Shown: positions 27,458 to 36,327 of the stretch, piece after piece
Numbering within the stretch: the stretch's first letter is position 1
Layout of the letters: each line of letters starts with the position of its first letter
Origin: JBOFOR01 sp051654865
GTDB taxonomy: Bacteria; Bacillota; Clostridia; Peptostreptococcales; Peptostreptococcaceae
Direction: 5' to 3'
Length of the DNA stretch: 64,000 nt
NCBI GenBank assembly: GCA_051654865.1
Contig: JBOFYV010000053.1
Span: 62,001 to 126,000 of the forward strand
Made by a program: the position numbers and the translations under genes
The notes under the pieces: generated by a model
The model's database searches: none
Told to the model about the DNA's origin: nothing
What the model saw: only the letters and a program-made list of their open reading frames with translations

Positions 27458-28351
27458 TTATAGATAAAGTTTAGTTTCTATTCTTCTATCGTAATCGGAC
27501 CAAACCTTATGCGTATTATTTTCTTTGATTTGAGAAACTTTATTCATGGTTGCATCAACTGTATCTGCATAATTTAAAATGAAAGATTCTTCCATATTAG
27601 TAGCCCTAGGTGAACCATATTCTAACTTTCCGTGATGCTGTACTATACATCCCTTAACTCTTCTAATGAATTCTTCACTAAAAGTATAATCTAAGTCATT
27701 TATTGCCCGATCTATCATCTGAACGCCTATCACAATATGTCCTTCTAACTCTCCTTCTAATGTATATCTAAATGGACCACTATAATATAATTCATATATT
27801 TTTCCTATGTCATGCAACTTTGCACATAATACTGCCATCTCTGTTCTAGCACAGTCGTATTGTTCACACAAAAACTTAGTTAACTTCATTACATTTAGTG
27901 TATGCTCCGCTAAACCACCTATATAATTATGATGCATAGAGACTCCACCAATCCCCTTTTTAAAACACTCTAAAAAAGTTTGATCTTTGAAAAAATAGTC
28001 ATTTAGTTTCTTAGCCTCAATTGATAAAATACATTCCTGTGTTATATTTTCGATTTCATTCATTATTTCATCTATAGGTATTTTAACACTTGGTAAATAA
28101 TCATCAATATTAAATTCTTCAATAGTTTTATAACTAGATATGTCTATAATCTTTTCATTGTTATAATCTATTTCTATAATTTGACCAATGTTTAACTTTG
28201 CTTTATTAGAAATTCTAGCTTTTATCCCACCTGATTTATCACAGAGTAAATAGACTTGTTTATTTCCCTCCTTATATAGAGGCTTCATAACCATAAGAGA
28301 TATTGTAACATCTCCTTTAGCTTCACTTAGAAATATTTGTTTATTTGACAT
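27458..28351 (-). CDS. yhaM: 3'-5' exoribonuclease YhaM-type
   Basis: 297 residues. An N-terminal OB fold (about 15-90) is followed by an HD phosphohydrolase domain with HHNYIGGLAEHTLNV, KLHDIGK, EGHIVIG and IVQHHGK. This arrangement is that of Bacillus YhaM, a Mn/Co-dependent 3'-5' exoribonuclease (also active on DNA) involved in RNA turnover. The length is close to the family norm. It is monocistronic. Confidence 0.9.
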   Translation of the reverse strand: MSNKQIFLSEAKGDVTISLMVMKPLYKEGNKQVYLLCDKSGGIKARISNKAKLNIGQIIEIDYNNEKIIDISSYKTIEEFNIDDYLPSVKIPIDEIMNEIENITQECILSIEAKKLNDYFFKDQTFLECFKKGIGGVSMHHNYIGGLAEHTLNVMKLTKFLCEQYDCARTEMAVLCAKLHDIGKIYELYYSGPFRYTLEGELEGHIVIGVQMIDRAINDLDYTFSEEFIRRVKGCIVQHHGKLEYGSPRATNMEESFILNYADTVDATMNKVSQIKENNTHKVWSDYDRRIETKLYL

Positions 28352-28465
28352 AAAAGTACTCCATCCTTATAATAAATTAAGTTTTTATAAATTTATTATG
28401 CTCAAATTACTTTATCTTTATATAAATTAAAAGTAATATAATTCTATTCAAAATCAATATTATAT

Positions 28466-28500
28466 AAAGAGGTGAATTAGCTCTTCTAATTCACCTCTTT
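28466..28500 (-). terminator. Terminator of the HEPN gene
   Basis: AAAGAGGTGAATTAG pairs with its complement CTAATTCACCTCTTT around a 5-base loop. Confidence 0.75.
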
Positions 28501-28503
28501 ATA

Positions 28504-29811
28504 TTAGTCATTATTATTCCATGGAACAACCTCAACTTCACCAAACCATCTTTCATTTAATCGATTTGAGTATTCACCTCTGTATCCAATAAAAGAAAGC
28601 ATTATTAATTCTACATATCTCGTCCCTATTTGAATTATATTCCACATATCATCTACACTAAGTGATGCTCTATTATCTTTTCTTACAGGATGTACAATTT
28701 TGTTTCTATAATAAATAACCATATCTACTCCATCATCAAATTTGCCTCTTATCCAATTATCAAAAAGTTCTAGTTCTTCATTTCCATAAGGTATTTTACA
28801 AATATTTAAAACCATCTTAATATTTTTAGCTGAACTATTATTATCAAACTCTCCATCAGTCATAAGCATTTCTTGTTCAACTAAAATCACATATGATAAT
28901 GTTTCTAGTGCAATTTGTATTGAGATAATATTATTTTCCATTGTTATGTCACCAAGAGATTCTATATACCAATCAATCACTCTCTTTAGTGCTGGACCAA
29001 AATAACTATCCTCAAGCTTCTTACACATAATAGACATATATTTCTCTATATTATGATGATTAGATATTGTATCCGTCCATGTGGGAACAAACCTAAAAGG
29101 TGTAACCATACTTTCTCTCCACAGCCTATATACATTCTTATTTCCTTGATACCCCTTTGCTAAACATATTCCAATATACCTACCACACATAAAACTTAAA
29201 GAATATGATACTCTATCTAGAAAATCAATCATATTATTTGTTTTGAAAGGTTTATTATCTTTTCTAGATATTCTACCAATATGAGTAATAATTGTTCCCG
29301 AATTTGTCTTTAACTCTTCATTTAATTCTTTTCTGTAATCATATCTTTTATCAATTGTTATATTATAATCATTTAAATCGAATTGTAACCTACCTGCAAA
29401 TAGTTTATCTAAATGTTTAATTAAATTTCCAGGAAACTTATCTAAATTAATTATATGAAAATCAATATAATCAACTACTGCATTTTTTGATTTAATATAA
29501 CTATCATTAACATATCCTTCCATATTAAAGTCATTAGTCATATTAATAGTAATAGATATCGGTTGAAATCCATAGATTTCAAGTATAGCATCATCATAGT
29601 CTAAATCCAAATCTATATCATTATCTTCAATAGATATTATCTGCGCTTTGAATTTAATTGATATTGGTGGTTTCATTTTATAATATATAATACCGCTACA
29701 TTTGTATTTTTTATCTAAGTATATACAAAACCTTCCCTCATAAATTATAATATCCTCATCTACTCTATACCTTAAATATTCTGAAGATATAGCATTATTC
29801 ACTACCTTCAT
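28504..29811 (-). CDS. Large protein with C-terminal HEPN-type RNase motif
   Basis: 435 residues, no membrane segment. The first half is beta-rich and acidic (about 1-190) and unrecognised. The second half is helical and ends with IYYRNKIVHPVRK at about 367-378. This contains the HEPN catalytic pattern R-N-x(3)-H (R369, N370, H374), followed by a helix (NIIQIGTRYVELIML). The organisation (N-terminal sensor domain plus a single C-terminal HEPN) resembles ApeA- and YopA-like proteins tied to phage defence. AGAGGTGGG supports the start. It is a single-gene unit near the ZorAB-like pair. The function is inferred from the motif only. Confidence 0.6.
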   Translation of the reverse strand: MKVVNNAISSEYLRYRVDEDIIIYEGRFCIYLDKKYKCSGIIYYKMKPPISIKFKAQIISIEDNDIDLDLDYDDAILEIYGFQPISITINMTNDFNMEGYVNDSYIKSKNAVVDYIDFHIINLDKFPGNLIKHLDKLFAGRLQFDLNDYNITIDKRYDYRKELNEELKTNSGTIITHIGRISRKDNKPFKTNNMIDFLDRVSYSLSFMCGRYIGICLAKGYQGNKNVYRLWRESMVTPFRFVPTWTDTISNHHNIEKYMSIMCKKLEDSYFGPALKRVIDWYIESLGDITMENNIISIQIALETLSYVILVEQEMLMTDGEFDNNSSAKNIKMVLNICKIPYGNEELELFDNWIRGKFDDGVDMVIYYRNKIVHPVRKDNRASLSVDDMWNIIQIGTRYVELIMLSFIGYRGEYSNRLNERWFGEVEVVPWNNND

Positions 29812-30147
29812 TATTTGCCCACCTCTAAATTTGTATAATCTCTAACATTATATCATAATAATCATATTATATGTAAATTAATAATAATTAAAGGTGTAAT
29901 TATCAAAACTTTATACTTGACGAATGATTATAATATTCGTGTTTGTTTCGAATTTTACCGGGTTATTAAAAAAAGCGCACACCGAATCATTCGTAAATAA
30001 ACGTATATTATGATTATTTTTTATTAAGCAATATTCTTAACAAAATATCCAAGACTCGCTTTGCTTATGCTAATATAAATAATTTGAAGTTACTTATACA
30101 CAGTTTTTAAAATTAATTTAATACTATTTTATGTGAATTATGTAAAA
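29812..30147. other. Leader and spacer upstream of the HEPN gene with ACGAAT dyads
   Basis: No gene seen. Two dyads of the same word occur: ACGAAT-N9-ATTCGT (29920-29940) and CGAATCATTCG (29983-29993). The arm ACGAATGATT (29920-29929) is also complementary to AATCATTCGT (29985-29994). A further arm, ATAATATTCGT (29930-29940), nearly complements ACGTATATTAT (30001-30011). A -10-like TATAAT lies near the HEPN start on the minus strand. Confidence 0.45.
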
Positions 30148-30174
30148 AGGTAAGAAGAACGAATCTTCTTACCT
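30144..30174 (-). terminator. Terminator of the activase gene
   Basis: AGGTAAGAAG pairs with CTTCTTACCT, followed on the minus strand by TTTTT. Confidence 0.8.
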
Positions 30175-30177
30175 AAA

Positions 30178-33100
30178 TTAAATATTTTTAAATGCATTTG
30201 ATAACAATAGTTTTATTCTATTTAATTGATTTGTTTCACTAGCTGATGGATCATAGTCTATAGAGATAATATTTGCATTATTATTTAATCTTTTAATTTC
30301 TTTTATGGAGCCTTTTCCTGTAATATGATTCGGTAAGCAACCAAATGGTTGCATACAAATAATATTATTTACACCATCATTTAGAAGTTCAAGCATCTCT
30401 CCCGTAAGTAACCATCCTTCTCCTGTTTGATTACATAATGACACTACAGGCTCTGTGCATTTAGCTAATTCTTTAATACTATGTGGTGAAGTAAATCTCT
30501 TACTGTTTATAAGTTCTTCTTTATATGTCTTTTGAAAAAATTCAATTAGTGAAATTACACTTTCACCTATAATTTTATTTATCAATTTTCCTTCTAGATA
30601 TTTATATTTATTAATTGTATTTAATGAACAACTTAAAAAGAAATTCGCTAGTTCTGGAACAACTGCTTCTCCACCTTCTTGTTCTATTATATCTACTAAA
30701 TTATTATTTGCAACTGGATGAAATTTAACTAGTATTTCTCCTACTAATCCTACTTTAGGTTTATCTATCTTTTTAATTTCTAGTTTATCAAACTCATATA
30801 TAATACCTTTTATATTTTTCTTGAAAACTGACATTTTAGGATTTTTTAAAGATAATTTACATATTTTTACCCACTTATTATAAAGTTCATTAGAACTACC
30901 TTTTATTTTTTCATAAGGCCTAACTCTAAATAATACTTTCATCAATAAATCGCCATAAATAGCTGACATTAATAATCTATTTACTAACTCTAATGTAATA
31001 CTTTTTGTTAATCCATTCTTTTCAATCCCATTAACACTTAAAGATATAACAGGTATTTCCTTAAAACCTGCATCATATAAAGCTTTTCTAAGAAATCCTA
31101 TATAATTTGTAGCTCTACAACCTCCTCCTGTTTGTGTTATTACAACTGATGTATTCTCTAGGTCATATTTATTTGATCTTAAAGCATCTATTATCTGACC
31201 AACCACTATAATGGCAGGAAAACAAGCATCATTGTTTACATATTTCAATCCTTCATCAATAATACTTTGATTCGTATTATTTAGTATTTCTATATTAAAT
31301 CCACTTAATCTTACAGCTTCTTCAAAAAATTGAAAATGAATAGGTGACATTTGAGGTGCTAATATTGTATGCTTTGATGTTACTATTCCCATTTTATATT
31401 TTATTTTATTATGTTTTATTATTGAATTATTAAAATTACTTATATCCCTTTCTATTATAGCTGCTTTTAAAGATCTTAGTCTAATTTTAGCTGCACCTAA
31501 GTTATTCCCTTCATCTATTTTTATAACAGTATATATTTTTGAGCGTTCATCTAAAATTTCTTGAACTTGATCTACCGTAACAGCATCAATACCACAACCA
31601 AATGAGTTAAGTTGTACTAACTCTAGATTAGGATTATCTTTTATATAACTTGCTGCTTTATACAGTCTAGAATGATAAACCCATTGATCTACAACTCTCA
31701 AAGGTCTACTTAAATTAGCTAAATGAGAAATTGAGTCTTCACTTAAAACAGCCATTCCCAAAGAATTAATAAGTTCTGGAATTCCATGATTTATTTCTGG
31801 ATCCAAGTGGTATGGTCTACCACATAACACAATTCCCTTTTGATTGCTATCTTTTATTTTTAACAGTGCTTTTTCTCCTTCTATCTGTATATCTTTTTTA
31901 AATCTTTTTTGTTCATCCATCGCAATGTCAACTGCACTATCGATTTCATTTTTATTAATTTGCTTATAAAATTTCTTTAACTCTTCGTAAAGTCTTATTT
32001 TTAACTTATTTTTATCATTTAAGCTTATAAATGGATTAATAAAATTTATATTGCTATCTTTTATTTCATCCACATTATTTTTAATTACCTCCGAATAAGA
32101 TGTTACAACAGGACAGTTATAATAATTATCGGCTGCATTATCCTCGATTTTCTCATTGGTAACACATGGATAAAATATATTTTTAATCTTTTTTTCTATA
32201 AGATTTATAATGTGACCATGCACTATTTTACCTGGATAACAAACAGTATCAGATGCAATAGAAGTTATACCTTTTTCATAAATATCTTTTGAAGATCTAT
32301 CAGAAAGTACTACCTTAAATCCTAATTGTGTAAAAAAGGTGTGCCAAAATGGATAATCCTCATACATATTTAGAACTCTTGGAATGCCTATTTCACCTAG
32401 CTGAGCATCCTTACTACTCAAAGATTTATACTTGAACAGTCTATTATACTTATATTTATATAAGTTTATTTTCTCTAAAGAGCTTCTTTTATTACTTTTA
32501 TCATAAATCAACGGTCCATTTTCACATCGATTACCAGAAATAAATTTTTCATCTTGTGAAAATTCATTGATTGTTAGTAAACATTTATTTGAACATCCAC
32601 TACATCTTGTTGTGTTTACTCTTAATTCTAATTTACTTAACTCCTGTTTATTTAATAGTTTAGTCGTGTATCCTTCTTTAAATCTTTCCTTAGCTATTAA
32701 CGCTGCTCCAAATGCTCCCATCGTTCCGGCTATAGATGGACGAATTACATTTTTACCAATTAACTTTTCAAATGCTCTTAGTACTAAATCGTTGTAGAAT
32801 GTTCCTCCTTGTACAACGATATTTTTTCCAATATCATTTATATCTCTTATTTTTATAACCTTAAATAATGTATTTTTAATTACTGAATAGGATAGCCCTG
32901 CGGATATTTCACCTATAGTAGCTCCCTCTTTTTGAGCTTGCTTAACCCTAGAATTCATGAAAACAGTGCACCTAGATCCTAAATCTACAGGATTCTTAGC
33001 AAATAGTCCTATTTTAGCAAACTCTTCAATATTCATAGATAGTGAAGTTGCAAAGGTTTCTAAGAATGAACCACAGCCTGATGAGCAAGCTTCATTTAAT

Positions 33101-34419
33101 ATAATACTCTCTATTACTCCATCTTTTATTTTGAGGCATTTCATATCTTGTCCGCCTATATCTAAAATAAAATCTATATTTTGTTCAAAAAATTTAGCTC
33201 CTTTATAATGTGCAATAGTTTCAATTTCTCCGTAATCAATCTTTAGAGCCTTCTGTATTAACCCTTCTCCATAACCTGTAATAGTAGAGGACACTATATT
33301 ACTATCCTTAGGTATACAGCAATAAATATCTGTTAAAATGTCTATTGTTGTTTCTAGTGGACTTCCATTATTGCTACTGTAGTGCGAATATATAATTGAA
33401 TTGTCTTCATCTATTAGAATAGCCTTTGTTGTTGTTGATCCTGCATCAATACCCAAATAACAATTACCTGTATGTTCATTTATTTTTCTATATTTTATAT
33501 TACTTTTATCGTGTCTTTTAGTGAAATGTAAATATTCATCTTCATTTTTAAATAGAGGTTCTAGTTTATTTATATTATTTAAATAATCACAATCTATATT
33601 ATTTATCTTTTCAATCAACATAAGTAACTCAATAGGACTTTCTTTTTTTGATAATAAACTTGCTCCTAATGCTATGTATAATTGTGCATTCTCTGGTAAT
33701 ATAATATCTTCATCTGTAACCCTTAATATGCTTTTAAATGCTTCTCTTAGCTGCGTTAAAAAATACAATGGTCCACCTAAAAAAGCTATTTTACCTTCTA
33801 TTTTCCTACCACAGGCTAAAACACTTACTGTTTGCACTGCAACAGCATTGAGTATACTCATTGCTATATCTGCTTTCTTAGCACCGTCATTAATCAATGG
33901 CTGTATATCTGTTTTTGCAAATACACCGCACCTAGATGCTATAGGATAAATAACTTTATATTCTTTCGCTAATTCATTTAATCCAATTGCATCCGTTTTT
34001 AATAAAGTTGCCATTTGATCTATAAATGCGCCTGTTCCACCAGCACAGATTCCATTCATTCTCTGATCTATTCCTCCTGTGAGGTAAGTAATCTTTGCAT
34101 CTTCACCACCTAGTTCAATTACAACATCTGTTTCAGGGTAAAAATATTCTATTGCTTCAGTAGAAGATATTACTTCTTGCTCAAAACATATACCCAATTC
34201 TTTTGATATGTCAATACCTCCTGATCCTGTAATAATAACTGATACTTTAGAATTTCCAAAGATATTATAAATATTTAATAATACGTCCTTAACTGATTTT
34301 CTTATATCAGAGAAATGCCTCTTATACTCATTGTATATAACTACATCATCTTTACTTAGTACCACAGCTTTAACAGTTGTAGAACCAATATCAATTCCTA
34401 TATTATATGTATCATTCAT
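30178..34419 (-). CDS. Giant 2-hydroxyacyl-CoA dehydratase activase-related protein
   Basis: 1413 residues. Two BcrA/BadG/HgdC-type ATPase domains come first, at about 5-260 (IGIDIGSTTVKAVVL, GICAGGTGAF) and about 320-580 (LGIDAGSTTTKAILI, ACSSGCGSFLE). Then come a Cys cluster (RCSGCSNKC), a DUF2229-like region (about 680-880) and an HgdB-like C-terminal part with NDACFPA, TGGGCRATNY and MQPFGCLPNH. Such proteins use ATP-driven electron transfer through an iron-sulfur cluster to low-potential acceptors. No dehydratase subunit is adjacent, so the partner or substrate is unknown. ATG 34419 is chosen over an in-frame TTG because GGAGGG sits six bases before it. Confidence 0.85.
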   Translation of the reverse strand: MNDTYNIGIDIGSTTVKAVVLSKDDVVIYNEYKRHFSDIRKSVKDVLLNIYNIFGNSKVSVIITGSGGIDISKELGICFEQEVISSTEAIEYFYPETDVVIELGGEDAKITYLTGGIDQRMNGICAGGTGAFIDQMATLLKTDAIGLNELAKEYKVIYPIASRCGVFAKTDIQPLINDGAKKADIAMSILNAVAVQTVSVLACGRKIEGKIAFLGGPLYFLTQLREAFKSILRVTDEDIILPENAQLYIALGASLLSKKESPIELLMLIEKINNIDCDYLNNINKLEPLFKNEDEYLHFTKRHDKSNIKYRKINEHTGNCYLGIDAGSTTTKAILIDEDNSIIYSHYSSNNGSPLETTIDILTDIYCCIPKDSNIVSSTITGYGEGLIQKALKIDYGEIETIAHYKGAKFFEQNIDFILDIGGQDMKCLKIKDGVIESIILNEACSSGCGSFLETFATSLSMNIEEFAKIGLFAKNPVDLGSRCTVFMNSRVKQAQKEGATIGEISAGLSYSVIKNTLFKVIKIRDINDIGKNIVVQGGTFYNDLVLRAFEKLIGKNVIRPSIAGTMGAFGAALIAKERFKEGYTTKLLNKQELSKLELRVNTTRCSGCSNKCLLTINEFSQDEKFISGNRCENGPLIYDKSNKRSSLEKINLYKYKYNRLFKYKSLSSKDAQLGEIGIPRVLNMYEDYPFWHTFFTQLGFKVVLSDRSSKDIYEKGITSIASDTVCYPGKIVHGHIINLIEKKIKNIFYPCVTNEKIEDNAADNYYNCPVVTSYSEVIKNNVDEIKDSNINFINPFISLNDKNKLKIRLYEELKKFYKQINKNEIDSAVDIAMDEQKRFKKDIQIEGEKALLKIKDSNQKGIVLCGRPYHLDPEINHGIPELINSLGMAVLSEDSISHLANLSRPLRVVDQWVYHSRLYKAASYIKDNPNLELVQLNSFGCGIDAVTVDQVQEILDERSKIYTVIKIDEGNNLGAAKIRLRSLKAAIIERDISNFNNSIIKHNKIKYKMGIVTSKHTILAPQMSPIHFQFFEEAVRLSGFNIEILNNTNQSIIDEGLKYVNNDACFPAIIVVGQIIDALRSNKYDLENTSVVITQTGGGCRATNYIGFLRKALYDAGFKEIPVISLSVNGIEKNGLTKSITLELVNRLLMSAIYGDLLMKVLFRVRPYEKIKGSSNELYNKWVKICKLSLKNPKMSVFKKNIKGIIYEFDKLEIKKIDKPKVGLVGEILVKFHPVANNNLVDIIEQEGGEAVVPELANFFLSCSLNTINKYKYLEGKLINKIIGESVISLIEFFQKTYKEELINSKRFTSPHSIKELAKCTEPVVSLCNQTGEGWLLTGEMLELLNDGVNNIICMQPFGCLPNHITGKGSIKEIKRLNNNANIISIDYDPSASETNQLNRIKLLLSNAFKNI

Positions 34420-34589
34420 CAAATCCCTCCGTAAAGCATATCTTTAATCTCTGTATATTAAAGTATTATGCTATATAAATAGCTAATATGTTTTATAAAT
34501 ATTTTTATATAATATTTTATATAGCTTAAATATTAATTTACAATTTGGATAAATTATATATGAAAGATATCTATATGTAGGAGGAAATT

Positions 34590-34754
34590 ATGGCTAAAAA
34601 TAAAAGCATCAAAAAACCTAAACAATCAAAAAATGTTTCTAAATCTAGTTTAGAAATAGCTGAAGAACTGAATATTGAACCATCTCTTAGACCTGCTAAA
34701 TCTGGTTCTGTAAGCCAAAATACTGCTAGACCTGTAAAATCAAAAAAATCATAA
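34590..34754 (+). CDS. Small Lys/Ser-rich basic protein, 54 residues
   Basis: Starts MAKNKSIKKPKQSKNVSKSS and ends ARPVKSKKS. GTAGGAGGAAATT gives an optimal ribosome site. The middle (LEIAEELNIEPSLRP) may form a short helix. It is highly basic, with no membrane segment and no recognised family. It could be a minor spore or nucleic-acid-binding protein, but nothing proves it. Confidence 0.55.
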   Translation: MAKNKSIKKPKQSKNVSKSSLEIAEELNIEPSLRPAKSGSVSQNTARPVKSKKS

Positions 34755-34774
34755 AAGTAAGGACAATAACAAAT

Positions 34775-34849
34775 TTTACTTACTATATAAATAAAAAGAA
34801 GCTATGTGAATTTTCAACACTAGCTTCTTTTATCTATATAGTAAGTTAC
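34775..34849 (+). terminator. Long two-part hairpin terminator
   Basis: An outer stem (ACTTACTATATA with TATATAGTAAGT) and an inner stem (AAAGAAGCTA with TAGCTTCTTT) follow the small basic-protein gene. A T-rich run follows the inner stem. Confidence 0.7.
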
Positions 34850-34924
34850 AATTATTAAAATATTAAGTATAATAGAAAACTACTTTTCATATAATAAAAA
34901 AATACTTATGTTAGGAGAATGTTT

Positions 34925-35161
34925 ATGTATTATATGAAAAAATATGAATATTGTTTAGAAATCCTAAGACGCAATACAACAACATTCAATGTTTTTGATT
35001 TAATGAGCCTTTTAGAAATATATTTTGAAGATATATCATTTTATCCAAGTGTTTGTAATATTCTAAATTCACACTCTAATTACTTTAAAATAGAAAATAT
35101 TAATTTAAACGTAGAAGTTGATATTTATACCGTTCATAATTTAATTTGGAAATTTATATAA
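34925..35161 (+). CDS. Hypothetical protein, about 78 residues
   Basis: TTAGGAGAA lies seven bases before ATG 34925; the upstream ATG 34919 abuts it. The sequence is aromatic-rich (YYMKKYEYC, IYFEDISFYP) and mostly helical, with two Cys. No family recognised. The downstream stop nearly touches the end of the decayed GGDEF gene on the other strand. Confidence 0.5.
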   Translation: MYYMKKYEYCLEILRRNTTTFNVFDLMSLLEIYFEDISFYPSVCNILNSHSNYFKIENINLNVEVDIYTVHNLIWKFI

Positions 35162-35164
35162 TGA

Positions 35165-35762
35165 TCATAGATTAGTTTTATAAATAGAAGAATTGTTTTT
35201 TGATTGATACATCTTAAGATCTACTTCTTTTATTAGTTCCTCTATGCCTAAATTATTAAAGAATAGTGTACGCCGATACTACAACTTACATTTATTTTAT
35301 TGTTATTGTAATATATATCATTATCATATATAATTTTTTTTAGTGAAGATGCTATATCATTAGCCTCAGCTTCTACTAACATTTCAAATACTAATAAAAA
35401 TTCATCCCCTCCGTATCTGGCTACCCATCCTTTCTTATTAGATGTATATTCTAATAGGATTTTTGATACTTCTTTTAAAACAAAATCACCACAATCGTGA
35501 CCATAAGTATCATTTATAATTTTAAATTCATCTATTTATTTACAGTTTCAATTTTTGAAAAAGACTTATTTTCATTTAAAGCTCTTATGGATATGCAGTT
35601 TATACATTCTTTTTTTTCGTTCTAAAAATCAAAACATTGATGATTATTTAATTGATTTACGCCATCATTTATTGATATTATTTTCTTATTTTCAGAATCG
35701 ACAATTCTATTTATTCCGAAAATATTATTAATAATTTTTAGGTTGTTGATATATTCAATCAT
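35165..35762 (-). pseudogene. Decayed PAS-like/GGDEF diguanylate cyclase
   Basis: Starts at ATG 35762 after GAGGGG. Three faults are visible. An in-frame TAG stands at 35624-35622, after CFDF, where relatives have Trp. About 50 codons at the start of the GGDEF domain are missing, because the frame reaches TAG just before a shifted EFKIINDTYGHDCGD. A frameshift lies near the end, after VSCSIGVHYSL. The remnants NEKKECINCISIRA and VARYGGDEFLLVF identify the family. No functional cyclase can be made. It may be a relic of a gene once regulated with its neighbours. Confidence 0.85.
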
Positions 35763-35822
35763 TTAATTCCCCTCTTTCACAATAACATTATAGCATATAT
35801 TAATCATTTTAAAATCAAGTAA

Positions 35823-35880
35823 TTTAAATATAAAAAGTCTTGATATAATACTAATTATATCAAGACTTTTTATATTTAAA
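35823..35880. terminator. 27-bp perfect inverted repeat, terminator
   Basis: The arms at 35823-35849 and 35854-35880 are perfectly complementary with a 4-base loop. The right arm includes the stop codon of the ArsC/Spx-like gene (TAA at 35878-35876). On the minus strand it ends in an A+T-rich tail. Confidence 0.75.
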
Positions 35881-36229
35881 GCAATTTATCTTTCCATTCT
35901 TCTTCCTTAAACCCAATAACAACATTCTTACCATCAAAAGCTATAGGCCTTTTTATAAGCATACCATCACTTGCTAATATTTCTAGTAGCTTATCATCGG
36001 ATTCAGATTTAACAATATCTTTTAATCCTAGTTCTCTGTATTTTACACCACTTGTATTGAAGAATTTTTTTATTTCATATCCACTTATATCATACATCTT
36101 TTTTAATTCTTCTTTACTTGGTGGATTTGTTACTATTTCTATATTTTCAAATTCTAAATTTTTTTCATTAAGCCAAGCCTTGGCTTTTCTTACGCTAGAT
36201 CACTTTGAATATCCATAAAATTTTATCAT
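35876..36229 (-). CDS. ArsC/Spx-family protein with in-frame TGA at the active site (candidate selenoprotein)
   Basis: Reading through one TGA gives a 117-residue protein: MIKFYGYSK-U-SSVRKAKAWL, ending EEWKDKLL. The fold marks of the ArsC/Spx/YffB group are present: YGYSK-x, KAKAWL, NPPSKEEL, FNTSGVKYRELGL, and the LIKRPI cis-proline loop. TGA is codon 10 (36202-36200), exactly where relatives have the redox Cys. A 7-bp hairpin begins 13 bases after it. The second Cys of CxxC is replaced by Val13. AGGTGAT precedes the ATG at 36229. If TGA is not read as Sec, translation stops after nine residues, or restarts at 36097 and leaves an inactive 73-residue piece. A nonsense pseudogene is the alternative. 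Confidence 0.7.
36170..36186 (-). promoter_or_regulatory. bSECIS-like stem-loop after the in-frame TGA
   Basis: On the minus strand AAGCCAA-GGC-TTGGCTT forms a 7-bp perfect stem with a 3-base loop whose first base is G. The loop starts 21 bases after the TGA. Known bacterial SECIS elements have a stem-loop at this distance with a G among the first two loop bases. Confidence 0.6.
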
Positions 36230-36295
36230 ATGTATCACCTCTTAATTTATTATTACAGTTATACCCATATTTTAATCGCTTAATCATAATTTAAT

Positions 36296-36326
36296 AAAAA
36301 ACATTCTCTATTAGAGAATGTTTTTT
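36296..36326. terminator. Palindromic terminator
   Basis: AAAAAACATTCTCTA pairs with TAGAGAATGTTTTTT, at the end of the zinc-ribbon gene. Confidence 0.8.
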
Positions 36327-36327
36327 A

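Noticed and set aside
35876..36097. A separate 73-residue protein starting at the internal ATG 36097
   Set aside because: It would lack the N-terminal strand and active site of the fold; no ribosome site of its own. The longer frame through TGA explains it better.
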